Source of the DNA: Candidatus Dojkabacteria bacterium UBA2259
GTDB lineage: Bacteria; Patescibacteriota; Dojkabacteria; SC72
Direction: 5' to 3'
Assembly (NCBI GenBank): GCA_002347605.1
Contig: DDXN01000003.1
Span: 8,142 to 48,158 of the forward strand
Length of the DNA: 40,017 nucleotides
Made by a program: the position numbers and the translations under genes. Position 1 is the first letter of the stretch. Every line of letters starts with the position of its first letter. The notes beneath the pieces are model-generated. The model was given only the letters and a program-made list of their open reading frames with translations. It ran no database searches and had not been told where the DNA came from. Of the stretch, positions 8,727 through 16,236 are shown piece after piece.

Positions 8727-9579
8727 GTTAAACATTTATCTTAATGGAAGAGAAACAAAAATCATTGTCGACTCTATATCTTCAATAGAGCAAGTAGATA
8801 CTCCTATTCAAAAAAAGAAGAGTAAAGCGTTTCCGATAATAGTAGGGATATTACTTTTGTTAATCCTAGGAATGGGAGGATACTATGTTTACAAGGAGTA
8901 TTTTGCAGAGAAAGGGATAGAAGATGAATATCCATTTTTTACTACATGGGGGGAAGAAGAGGTAATAGATGAGGAAAAAGAAGATGGTGAATATACTCTT
9001 AAAAACGATGGGTGGGGATTATTTAGTTTACCTCAATATGGGTTGAGTGTTGAAGTACCCTCATATACAATGGTTCGACCCGAATCCTATTATGACGAGG
9101 AAACTTTACTATACAGAGATGTTAAATGGTCATGGACTGCAAAAATTTCTGATTATAAGAATTCTTTCTATCCGAATTATTTAACTACTGCTTTACTATC
9201 GTTCTATCCTGAATCAGCAGATGACTTATTCAACTGTGGTGGAGGATGTGCAGATGAGCACTACATAAATGTGTTCATCTTTAGTAACGAAGAATCAAAG
9301 AGTCTTAGCGAAGTTAAGGACGTTTATTTTGCTAATGTCATGAGTAACGGGGAAGAAAATAATTTTGTTCCAACAATTACGCAAAAGGAGGAAACAATGT
9401 GGGGACACAAAGTTATTTCATTTACAGAAACAACACCTTCAGATATGGATGAGATTAGTGGTCATATTGTTGTAAATTCAAAGTTTGTTTATCTTGTTCA
9501 ATATTATTTGTCCGATTCTCCAGAGGAATCCCATGCAATCGGTCAAAAAGTAATAGATTCCTTTGAGTTTGAGGAGTAA
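8710..9579 (+). CDS. Membrane-anchored paralogue with a frameshifted start
   Basis: Second copy of the tandem pair. After the shared cytoplasmic tail and membrane helix comes a different external domain of about 200 residues that is not recognised. Alignment with copy 1 shows the ancestral start is the ATG at 8743, followed by MEEKQKSLS. One base has been lost near 8769, so this ATG now runs into a TAG at 8785-8787. The long frame is open only from a TTG at 8710 inside the end of copy 1. Either translation now starts at that TTG, possibly coupled to the upstream stop, or the gene is freshly broken, or one base is missing from the assembly. The body of the gene shows no other lesion. Confidence 0.65.
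   Translation: MKLLIKLNIYLNGRETKIIVDSISSIEQVDTPIQKKKSKAFPIIVGILLLLILGMGGYYVYKEYFAEKGIEDEYPFFTTWGEEEVIDEEKEDGEYTLKNDGWGLFSLPQYGLSVEVPSYTMVRPESYYDEETLLYRDVKWSWTAKISDYKNSFYPNYLTTALLSFYPESADDLFNCGGGCADEHYINVFIFSNEESKSLSEVKDVYFANVMSNGEENNFVPTITQKEETMWGHKVISFTETTPSDMDEISGHIVVNSKFVYLVQYYLSDSPEESHAIGQKVIDSFEFEE
8815..8913 (+). repeat. Membrane-anchor module, copy 2
   Basis: The partner of 7902-8000, with about 8 mismatches over 99 bases. Such DNA identity inside otherwise diverged genes points to a recent partial duplication or gene conversion of the anchor. Confidence 0.85.
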
Positions 9580-9591
9580 AGCCTTAGGTCT

Positions 9592-11190
9592 TCATTCAAA
9601 CATTTTATGCATATACAAAGCTCCATTTAGGAATGAGTTCTTCTTGTAGTACTCTTTAGTCCCTATCGCAGATATTACAGCTATCTTTTTAAAACCATTC
9701 TTTTTAGATATATCCTCTGCAATCTGTATCATCTTTTTACCCAGACCTAAATGTTGTGACTCTCCCTTACTCTCTTTCCCAATATTTACAACATTACCAT
9801 ATACATGTACCTCCCTAATAATTGATGAATACTTTAATTCCTCAATGAATATTTCTTTCTTAGGAATAGATAATCTTAAAAATGAACATATCCTGTCCCT
9901 ATCCTTTGTTTTGTAAGAGATAAAATACTCTTTAGAAACAGAAGTATTGTATTTAATAACTTCTAACTCTAAATTATCCCAAGTAACACTCTCACCCTTA
10001 ATTTCTCTACTTCGGATATCTTGAATTCTTTTCCCTTGTTTTAATATCTCTTTCTCTGCAATCTGTCTAAAATTACTACTCTTGTTCCCTGCTACTATCT
10101 CATTAGCTGGAATATCTCTAACTATCCTTGTTAATCTAGTATATCTAGGTGTAAGAGGAAGTATATTTACAAATAGCTCAAGTAGTTGTTTTGATGTATA
10201 GGGTTGGTATTTATCTTCCCTAAAGTGCTTTTCTAATACAGTATTTCTAATTATTGAAGTAGGGTATATTTTTAATTCATCAGGTCTAAAATCCTTTGAC
10301 CAAAGCCTCTTGTAATCTTTAATATCTTTTTTTACAGTAGAACCGTATAGATTAGGCATCCAATGAGCATGTATTTTAAATCCAGCCAGCCTTAATAATT
10401 CGAAAGCGGTTTTAATCTCTTTTACACCATGACCTCTGTTATTCAATTTCAAGATAGAATCATCTAAACTCTGAATACCAATCTGTATTTTTGTAGCACC
10501 CAATTTCCTAAACCTAACTACCTCTTCTTTTGTAATGTAATCTGGTCTTGTTTCTAAAACTAATCCAACATTCCTACATACTGTTGTTTCATTAATACCT
10601 TGTACTTTGTACAAATTTTCCCAAGATGTATTCTCAACCCCTAAATCCTTCTCATATTTGGTATCTCCAAAACTATTCATACCATCAAAACATCTTTTTA
10701 CAAACCAAACTATGTAATCTTCTGGGTACACAGAGCAAGTACCGCCTAATATAATGAGCTCTATTTTGTCTGTTCTATGCCCAATATTTTGTAATGCCCT
10801 TATCCTGTTATACGTCTGTAAATATGGATCAAAGTTGTTTTTTAAGGCTCTCTGTGCACCAGGTTCTGAGGATATATATGATTTTGGCATATTTGGCTCA
10901 TTAGGACAAAATATACACTTACCAGGGCACATAAAGGGCTTCATGAGTACTGTAACAGTGGCTACCCCAGACTGAGTTCTAGTAGGTTTCATTCTAATTC
11001 TCTCTTCAATAGTTTTACTTGGTACTAGCTCATTCCTCTTTGTTAATCTTTTGTATTCTTTTACTAACTCATCATGCCTGTATAGACCCTTACCCTCTTT
11101 AGGGTATTTTTTTAATATTGTCTGAAGAGTATCCTCTCTCCATGTCTTTATATCCTCTATCTTTTTAAATATCTCTTTAAAATCTTCCAT
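9592..11190 (-). CDS. elp3: Elp3-type radical SAM tRNA uridine(34) carboxymethyl-forming acetyltransferase
   Basis: A 532-residue protein. Elp3 uses acetyl-CoA and S-adenosylmethionine to begin cm5U formation at the wobble uridine of tRNA. The radical SAM part carries the cluster motif CPGKCIFCPN (C88, C92, C95, spacing Cx3Cx2C) after the conserved RTQSGVATVTV strand, and then ELIILGGTCSVYP. The C-terminal GNAT domain holds the acetyl-CoA loop around LGLGKKM and ends with YYKKNSFLNGALYMHK. The ATG at 11190 is preferred: a start at 11229 would overlap the upstream gene, while 11190 leaves a 2-base gap. It is co-transcribed behind the flavoprotein and is one of only three genes here ending in TGA. 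A free-standing Elp3 is well known in archaea and some bacteria. Confidence 0.93.
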   Translation of the reverse strand: MEDFKEIFKKIEDIKTWREDTLQTILKKYPKEGKGLYRHDELVKEYKRLTKRNELVPSKTIEERIRMKPTRTQSGVATVTVLMKPFMCPGKCIFCPNEPNMPKSYISSEPGAQRALKNNFDPYLQTYNRIRALQNIGHRTDKIELIILGGTCSVYPEDYIVWFVKRCFDGMNSFGDTKYEKDLGVENTSWENLYKVQGINETTVCRNVGLVLETRPDYITKEEVVRFRKLGATKIQIGIQSLDDSILKLNNRGHGVKEIKTAFELLRLAGFKIHAHWMPNLYGSTVKKDIKDYKRLWSKDFRPDELKIYPTSIIRNTVLEKHFREDKYQPYTSKQLLELFVNILPLTPRYTRLTRIVRDIPANEIVAGNKSSNFRQIAEKEILKQGKRIQDIRSREIKGESVTWDNLELEVIKYNTSVSKEYFISYKTKDRDRICSFLRLSIPKKEIFIEELKYSSIIREVHVYGNVVNIGKESKGESQHLGLGKKMIQIAEDISKKNGFKKIAVISAIGTKEYYKKNSFLNGALYMHKMFE

Positions 11191-11192
11191 AT

Positions 11193-12419
11193 TTAAGACC
11201 TTGCAGCTAAAATACCAGTACTCCAACATATCTGTAGATTGTATCCTCCAGTAGGACCATATACATCAATCATTTCTCCAGCAAAGTACAAATTTTCAAT
11301 TAATTTCGATTTCATTGTAGTAGAATCTATCTCCTTAATATCTACTCCTCCTGCTGTAACAATCGCTTTCTCCCAACCATCTAACTTTAATACGTTTAAC
11401 CTAAAATCTTTTAGTAAATTGACTAATTTTCCTCTTTCATCTTTAGATATCTCTGCAACCTTCTTTTCAGGATCTATACCACTTAGTTGTACAACTATTG
11501 GAATGAGAGAGGAGGGTAGTAATCTTTTGAGAGAGTTTTTGAATACCTTGTTTCTTAGTAAATGAAAATCTGATATTACTCTTCTGTCTAGTACCTCCCT
11601 ATTTAGCGCCGGTTTAAAATCTATACTTAATTCTACCTTTCCTTTTTCTAGTGCATCACCAATATATCTAGACATATCAATTATTATTGGCCCACTCATT
11701 CCATTATCGGTAAATATGGCTTCTCCAAATTTACTAACAATTTTCTTTTTTTCCTGTAATGCTGTAATTCGTACATTTAGCAAAGATAATCCCTCCAACT
11801 TTTTTATCCATCTTTCTTTACATATTATTGGGACTAATGCAGGCTTTGGTTCAACTATTGTATGACCAACAGATTGAGCTAATGTATATCCATCTCCATT
11901 GGAACCTGTGATTGGATATGATTTTCCCCCTGTTGCTAATATATATCTTTTTGCACTAAATTCTCCTTTGTATGTAACTGCAGATACAATTTGGTTACCT
12001 TCTGTTTTGAAGCTTAAAACTGAAGTATTTGGTAATATATCTTCTGATATTTCTTTTTGTAATGCATATATTATATCCACAGCGTTGTTACTTACTGGAA
12101 ATACCCTGTTTCCTCTTTCCGTTTTTAATTTAATTTTTAAGGTTTTTTCAAAGTAATCAATTGTATCTTGAACGGAAAATCTTGAGAAAGCACCGTAGAG
12201 AAATTTCCCGTTTCTTTGATATTTGGATATTAAGTCCGATAAATCGTGATTTAGGGTAGTTACATTACATCTACCTTTTCCTGTAAGTGCAATCTTTTTT
12301 CCTGGTCTAGGATTTCTTTCAATAACCAGGATATCTTGTCCAAGTCTTTTACACTCAACAGCAGACATTAATCCCGCTGCTCCTCCACCAATTACTATTG
12401 TGTCATATGTTTTTCTCAT
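11193..12419 (-). CDS. NAD(P)/FAD-dependent oxidoreductase of the HI0933/YhiN (BaiN-like) family
   Basis: A 408-residue flavoprotein. The N-terminal dinucleotide fold shows DTIVIGGGAAGLMSAVE (GxGxxG) with the acidic ribose contact in VIERNPRPGKKI. The family-typical LTGKGRCNVTTLN follows, and the C-terminal FAD contact is FAGEMIDVYGPTGGYNLQ. Members bind FAD, but their physiological substrates are mostly unknown; names such as aminoacetone oxidase or BaiN are not reliable transfers. The start at ATG 12419 is chosen because TATAAT lies 6 bases upstream of it and the extra 22 residues of the longer frame lack family character. It forms an operon with elp3 (2-base gap). Confidence 0.88.
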   Translation of the reverse strand: MRKTYDTIVIGGGAAGLMSAVECKRLGQDILVIERNPRPGKKIALTGKGRCNVTTLNHDLSDLISKYQRNGKFLYGAFSRFSVQDTIDYFEKTLKIKLKTERGNRVFPVSNNAVDIIYALQKEISEDILPNTSVLSFKTEGNQIVSAVTYKGEFSAKRYILATGGKSYPITGSNGDGYTLAQSVGHTIVEPKPALVPIICKERWIKKLEGLSLLNVRITALQEKKKIVSKFGEAIFTDNGMSGPIIIDMSRYIGDALEKGKVELSIDFKPALNREVLDRRVISDFHLLRNKVFKNSLKRLLPSSLIPIVVQLSGIDPEKKVAEISKDERGKLVNLLKDFRLNVLKLDGWEKAIVTAGGVDIKEIDSTTMKSKLIENLYFAGEMIDVYGPTGGYNLQICWSTGILAARS

Positions 12420-12425
12420 CCTCGT

Positions 12426-12431
12426 ATTATA
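12426..12431 (-). promoter_or_regulatory. -10 box of the flavoprotein-elp3 operon, leaderless
   Basis: TATAAT on the minus strand, 6 bases before the ATG at 12419. At a 16-base spacing the -35 position (12448-12453) reads GGGACA and lies inside the left terminal repeat of the adjacent repeat element, so the element may supply the -35 box. Confidence 0.6.
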
Positions 12432-12475
12432 CCTTACACTTGAGGTCTGTCCCAGCTCTGTCCCTAAGAAAAGTT

Positions 12476-12598
12476 GATAGCTCAAACCTTATTCGGATTT
12501 TACGACCGTTTTTGTCTGCTCATTCCAACCGAAAACAGCCCTCGAGTATTTGAGAAAGCCCGTGATTTGTACAGATTTGGAGGACAGGGACGGGTCAG
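12476..12598. repeat. 123-bp direct repeat, copy 1
   Basis: Begins GATAGCTCAAACC and ends GACGGGTCAG. It is identical to the copy at 12613-12735 (period 137). Its end together with the 14-base spacer forms the palindrome GGACAGGG...CCCTGTCC (12582-12607). Confidence 0.97.
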
Positions 12599-12612
12599 AC
12601 CCTGTCCTTATA

Positions 12613-12735
12613 GATAGCTCAAACCTTATTCGGATTTTACGACCGTTTTTGTCTGCTCATTCCAACCGAAAACAGCCCTCGAGTATTTGAGAAAGCCCGT
12701 GATTTGTACAGATTTGGAGGACAGGGACGGGTCAG
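12613..12735. repeat. 123-bp direct repeat, copy 2
   Basis: Exact second copy of 12476-12598. Perfect identity suggests recent duplication or ongoing homogenisation. It ends 12 bases before the stop codon of the UDG gene. Confidence 0.97.
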
Positions 12736-12746
12736 GCCTCTACTCT

Positions 12747-13403
12747 TTACATTTTTAAGATTTCATCGATTACAACCTGTTTCTTTCCCTCCTCAACCTT
12801 TTTATCTACAAAAGGGATTTTCGGGATAATTGGTTGTATTTCTCCATCAAGAAAACCTTTTAGTTGAACAAAATCCTTTTTCAATACCTCTCTAAGATTA
12901 GGATTGTAAAGTGCTGCAGCAGGATGATACATTGGAAATATTGGCACACCACTACTATGTGAAAATATCTGTCCATGTACTTGAGATATCTGTAACTCAG
13001 GAAGAAATCTTTCTAATGCGTGTCTCCCGAGAGGAATTATTACCTTAGGTTTAAGAAATATCAACTCTGCATTAACCCATACCCTACACGCATCTTTCTC
13101 TTGTGGTAGAGGATCCCTGTTATCTGGAGGCCTATACTTAACTACATTCGTAACATATACATCCTCTCTTGTGTACCCTATACCTTGAAGTAATTCATTT
13201 AAGAATTTCCCCGCTGCTCCTACAAACGGTTTTCCCTGTTTGTCTTCATTAAGCCCAGGTGCTTCTCCAATGAATACTATGCCGGATTTAGGGGGTACTA
13301 TCTCATATACAGGTTGGGTTGCACTTTTTTGTAACTTACATTCGTTATGTACTGCAAAATATTCATGTATCTCTTTCAAACTTTTAAATTCCTGTATATT
13401 CAT
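12747..13403 (-). CDS. Family 4-type uracil-DNA glycosylase with an incomplete Fe-S ligand set
   Basis: A 218-residue enzyme expected to cut uracil out of DNA and start base-excision repair. Motif 1 is GEAPG (46-50), followed by GKPFVGAAG. Motif 2 is MYHPAAALYNP (from 158). NVVKYRPPDNRDPLP matches the family core. Family 4 enzymes hold a 4Fe-4S cluster through four cysteines. Here C22 and C106 are kept, but the first ligand is H19 and the third is Y90 (family NVVKC). The cluster is therefore probably lost or rearranged. The basic C-terminal extension (190-218) is not part of the core. The leaderless promoter lies at 13411-13416, divergent from trpS. Confidence 0.9.
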   Translation of the reverse strand: MNIQEFKSLKEIHEYFAVHNECKLQKSATQPVYEIVPPKSGIVFIGEAPGLNEDKQGKPFVGAAGKFLNELLQGIGYTREDVYVTNVVKYRPPDNRDPLPQEKDACRVWVNAELIFLKPKVIIPLGRHALERFLPELQISQVHGQIFSHSSGVPIFPMYHPAAALYNPNLREVLKKDFVQLKGFLDGEIQPIIPKIPFVDKKVEEGKKQVVIDEILKM

Positions 13404-13410
13404 ACTCTCA

Positions 13411-13416
13411 ATTATA
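13411..13416 (-). promoter_or_regulatory. -10 box of the UDG gene, leaderless
   Basis: TATAAT on the minus strand, 7 bases before the ATG at 13403. The divergent trpS promoter has TATAAT at 13439-13444, 27 bases before its ATG. The two promoters share a 68-base gap. Confidence 0.6.
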
Positions 13417-13471
13417 TATTATCCAGCATAGTATAGTGTATAATTACAGAAGTTAATTGTATTGTAAAAAT

Positions 13472-14482
13472 ATGAAAGAAGTTAAATACAAAACAGAGGT
13501 GTTTACAGGTATTAGGCCAAGTGGTGGTCTAACTATTGCGAACGATATCGGTTCTGTACACACAATTGTGACATTACAAAACAGTAAAGAGATTGGTAGA
13601 CCTATGGTATTTGTAGCAGATTTACATGCCTTAACTGATGCTGAATCCAAAGACACCCAAAAGTATGTATTAGATGTAGTTAAAGACTATATCGCCCTTG
13701 GCCTTAATCCTTCCCAGTGTGATATCTTCGTTCAATCCCAGTTGGTAGAGGAGATAGCGGAATTGAATCTGTATCTTTCAAGATTAATATCCATATCTGA
13801 ATTACTTAGAGTTCCGACATTAAAAGAGAAAATTAAAAACAATATGGATGTAAGTAATGCCTCTGTGTTACTTGCAATGTATCCGATTATGATGGCATCA
13901 GACATTTTACTTCAAAAATCTGAGTATGTTCCTGTTGGTGAGGATCAGGTTGCTCATGTAGAGATGGCAAGATATTTAGCAAGGAAGTTTAACAAAGCTT
14001 ATGGAAATACCATCCCCATACCAAATGTACTTTCCTTAGGTAAACCTATTAGAATTAAATCTTTGGTTGGAGAGGGAAAAATGAGTAAAAGTAATCCGAG
14101 TGGTGCTATTTTACTAGATGATCCTATTGATATTTCTTTGGGTAAAATAAAGAGAGCTCAAACTGCTTTCGCAGGTGAGATGTCTGATTCGTTAGAATCT
14201 TTGGTATTGGTTGGCGAATTTGTTTCAGATGAACAAGAAAGTAAAAATATAGGGGAGATTATGAAGAGACATATGAAAGGAGAGAATGTAATGGGGGAGC
14301 TTAAAGGTATAATTGTAATTGCATTAGAGAGATATCTTAAAGAGTTCCAAAGTAAGAAGTCAAAGATTTCCGACTCAGATGTATTAAACATGGTCAAAAA
14401 GGGTAGCCATATTGCAAAAGCGAATGCAAGAGAAACCATACAAGAAGTTAGAGATGCTATGTCACTTAAATATATCGCATAA
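13472..14482 (+). CDS. trpS: Tryptophan-tRNA ligase
   Basis: A 336-residue class I aminoacyl-tRNA synthetase that charges tRNA-Trp. The N-terminus reads TGIRPSGGLTIAND, in which TIAN takes the place of the HIGH motif as in other TrpRS. MVFVADLHALT and the KMSKS loop (GEGKMSKSNPSG) follow, with MYPIMMASDILL between. Length is normal. The ATG at 13472 is used; a TTG at 13457 would add five residues without family support. No Shine-Dalgarno sequence is visible before it. Confidence 0.96.
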   Translation: MKEVKYKTEVFTGIRPSGGLTIANDIGSVHTIVTLQNSKEIGRPMVFVADLHALTDAESKDTQKYVLDVVKDYIALGLNPSQCDIFVQSQLVEEIAELNLYLSRLISISELLRVPTLKEKIKNNMDVSNASVLLAMYPIMMASDILLQKSEYVPVGEDQVAHVEMARYLARKFNKAYGNTIPIPNVLSLGKPIRIKSLVGEGKMSKSNPSGAILLDDPIDISLGKIKRAQTAFAGEMSDSLESLVLVGEFVSDEQESKNIGEIMKRHMKGENVMGELKGIIVIALERYLKEFQSKKSKISDSDVLNMVKKGSHIAKANARETIQEVRDAMSLKYIA

Positions 14483-14490
14483 CAAAACTC

Positions 14491-14781
14491 TTACTCTTTT
14501 TCGATAGAGTTTCCTAAAGAAAAAGAAGTATTTTCCTGTGACCACTCATCTACAAAAGATCTAATTATCTCCGGGTCTTTGTTTAGTCTCTCGGCAGTTT
14601 TTTGGATATTGCTTTCAATTTGTTCCTCTTTGATTCCAGGTATCTGCTTAGCTCTTACAATTGATGTAATTGAGTTAAAGAAGCATTTTTGATCATCTCT
14701 GTAATTAGTGAGATTTAAACTTGAGTTATTTAGTTTTGGGCACCAATCTGGTTCGCCTTTCTTGTTAGTAAATATTGGCAT
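14491..14781 (-). CDS. Small hypothetical protein
   Basis: A 96-residue soluble protein with no recognised domain. The start contains KKGEPDWCPKLN, and the middle and end are helical and charged (IKEEQIESNIQKTAERLNKD). It has no membrane segment and only two cysteines. It converges on trpS with an 8-base gap between stop codons and diverges from the HAD gene. It is accepted as a gene because it fills an otherwise empty interval and its composition is protein-like. Confidence 0.55.
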   Translation of the reverse strand: MPIFTNKKGEPDWCPKLNNSSLNLTNYRDDQKCFFNSITSIVRAKQIPGIKEEQIESNIQKTAERLNKDPEIIRSFVDEWSQENTSFSLGNSIEKE

Positions 14782-14875
14782 AATAGATATATTGTAGTAA
14801 TTTAGAAAGCTTGATTCTATCAGAAAAGTTAGATTTTATCAACATCTTTTACATACGACAATAATTTGTTAATAT

Positions 14876-15583
14876 ATGAGCAGTAATATGAATACAGAGT
14901 ATACACTAGAAAATGTAAGAGAGAGAGTGAAAAATTCCAAAGGGATGCTTTTTGATTTTGATGGTACATTGGTAAATTTGGATAAGTTAAATGTAGATGC
15001 ATTTGCTTTGGTATTTAAAGAGATGTTTAATTTAAACTTTTCAAGAGAGGAGTTTATGAAATATATCTCTGGGAGAGGTTCTAAGAATGGTTTAGTTGAG
15101 TATTTAAATAGGAATGGGATAGAGGAGTTTTCTCCAGAAGAGATAAACAATCAATTCTATACACATAAAAAAGGGTTAATAGAGGAACAGCTTCATAGTG
15201 AGATATATTTACTACCTGGGATAGTAGAATTTCTGAAATATTCAAAAGAGAGTGGGAAAAGGATGATAATTGTTACATCTTCAAGAGAGGAGCATGTAAA
15301 AAAAATGCTTACTCATTTTAAGATATATGAGTATTTTGAAAAGGTGTTTGACAGATTTGCTGTAGTAAGAGGTAAGCCAGACTCAGAGGGTTATACAAGG
15401 GGTGTTGAATATCTTGGATATACAACTGATGAATGTATAGCTTTTGAGGATTCTTTTTATGGTTTACAATCTGCAAAGGGTGCAGGTCTGTTTACAATAG
15501 GGGTTAATAATCCTGGATGGAATGATGATTTTGTATATCAGCTATCTGATCTGGTTATTGATAATTATACTGAGTTGATTTAG
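14876..15583 (+). CDS. HAD-superfamily phosphatase/phosphomutase-like protein
   Basis: A 235-residue HAD subfamily I enzyme. Motif I is FDFDGTLV (nucleophile D27, acid/base D29), motif II is the VTSSREE serine/threonine site, a basic residue before the last motif is seen in VVRGKPDSEGY, and motif IV is IAFEDSFYGLQSAKGAG. The cap between about 40 and 110 is helical, as in beta-phosphoglucomutase and phosphoglycolate phosphatase relatives. It would hydrolyse or isomerise a phosphorylated small metabolite; the substrate cannot be read from sequence. The stop codon is 3 bases from the convergent zinc-protein gene. Confidence 0.88.
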   Translation: MSSNMNTEYTLENVRERVKNSKGMLFDFDGTLVNLDKLNVDAFALVFKEMFNLNFSREEFMKYISGRGSKNGLVEYLNRNGIEEFSPEEINNQFYTHKKGLIEEQLHSEIYLLPGIVEFLKYSKESGKRMIIVTSSREEHVKKMLTHFKIYEYFEKVFDRFAVVRGKPDSEGYTRGVEYLGYTTDECIAFEDSFYGLQSAKGAGLFTIGVNNPGWNDDFVYQLSDLVIDNYTELI

Positions 15584-15586
15584 AAG

Positions 15587-16165
15587 TTACTCTTTCTTAG
15601 CTTTCTTTACTGTTTTGGTTTTCTTTTTGACTTCTTTTTTAACAGCTTCTTTCTTTACAACCTTTTCAATCTCTGGTTCACATTTACACTCCAATGCTGT
15701 AATTATCTGATCTAATTTCTCAATAATGGAGTTTAACTGTTCACTCTGTTTATCATAGTTACAACCACCTTTACTTTCTGTGTCATGAGAGTTCCCTCTT
15801 TTTTCAAAGCATTCACTACAGTAAATAGGCTTGTCTGAGCTTGGATTGAAAGGCACTTTACATTCTTTGCCACAGTCATCACATATAGCTGAAAACATTT
15901 CTCTATTTCCTCTGTCATCCCTATCTCTTGAATCACTAAAGCTTCTTCTGTTGTTGTGATCCCTTCTATCAGATCTTTGTGAATTACCACCACCCTGTTG
16001 TTCAAAACAATTACTACAGTAAATTGGTTTGTCTCCAGATGGTTTAAATGGTACTTTACAATCCTTACCACATTGGTCACATACTGCTGGATACATAGTG
16101 GTTTGCTTTCTATCAAATCCACCACCTCCAGATCTTCTATTACTGTTTCTATCAAATCTTCCCAT
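15587..16165 (-). CDS. Double CxxC-CxxC zinc-binding protein with basic tail
   Basis: A 192-residue protein with two copies of a zinc domain: C29, C32, C36, C50, C53 and C95, C98, C102, C116, C119. Each reads CxxCGKxCKVPFxPSxDKPIYC. This matches the CxxC-x17-CxxC type domain common in Patescibacteria. Arg/Gly/Ser-rich linkers precede each domain, a short helix (SEQLNSIIEKLDQIITALE) could dimerise, and the end is a Lys-rich tail. The composition fits RNA binding. It lies 71 bases downstream of the DEAD-box helicase on the same strand, so the pair may act together on RNA; this is inferred from context only. Confidence 0.85.
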   Translation of the reverse strand: MGRFDRNSNRRSGGGGFDRKQTTMYPAVCDQCGKDCKVPFKPSGDKPIYCSNCFEQQGGGNSQRSDRRDHNNRRSFSDSRDRDDRGNREMFSAICDDCGKECKVPFNPSSDKPIYCSECFEKRGNSHDTESKGGCNYDKQSEQLNSIIEKLDQIITALECKCEPEIEKVVKKEAVKKEVKKKTKTVKKAKKE

Positions 16166-16236
16166 TATTTTACTAACTAAGTTTAAAATAGCTATACACT
16201 ATATATCATTTGTTAAGATATAACAAGGGAAATTAA

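Larger units (their letters stand above)
12442..12740. mobile_element. REP/MITE-like element with imperfect terminal inverted repeats
   Basis: The 299-base interval between the flavoprotein promoter and the UDG gene has no gene. Its ends are imperfect inverted repeats: 12442-12463 (GAGGTCTGTCCCAGCTCTGT and two more bases) against the reverse complement of 12719-12740, with 17 of 22 positions matching. Inside are two identical 123-base direct repeats. The interval is visibly richer in G+C than its surroundings. Words such as GGGACAG, GGGTCAGACC and CCTGTCC resemble repeats that accompany REP-associated tyrosine transposases (family knowledge, not checked by search). No transposase is present, so it would move only in trans. 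No target duplication was evident. Confidence 0.7.

Noticed and set aside
11191..11229. Upstream start for elp3
   Set aside because: It would overlap the flavoprotein gene by 37 bases and adds residues without family match.
12442..12740. CRISPR array
   Set aside because: There are only two repeat units, 123 bases long with a 14-base spacer. The layout fits a REP/MITE-type element, and no cas gene is nearby.
15733..16155. 140-codon leftward frame overlapping the zinc protein
   Set aside because: It lies in another frame of the same strand as the double CxxC gene, and its apparent order only reflects the repeats of the real gene.
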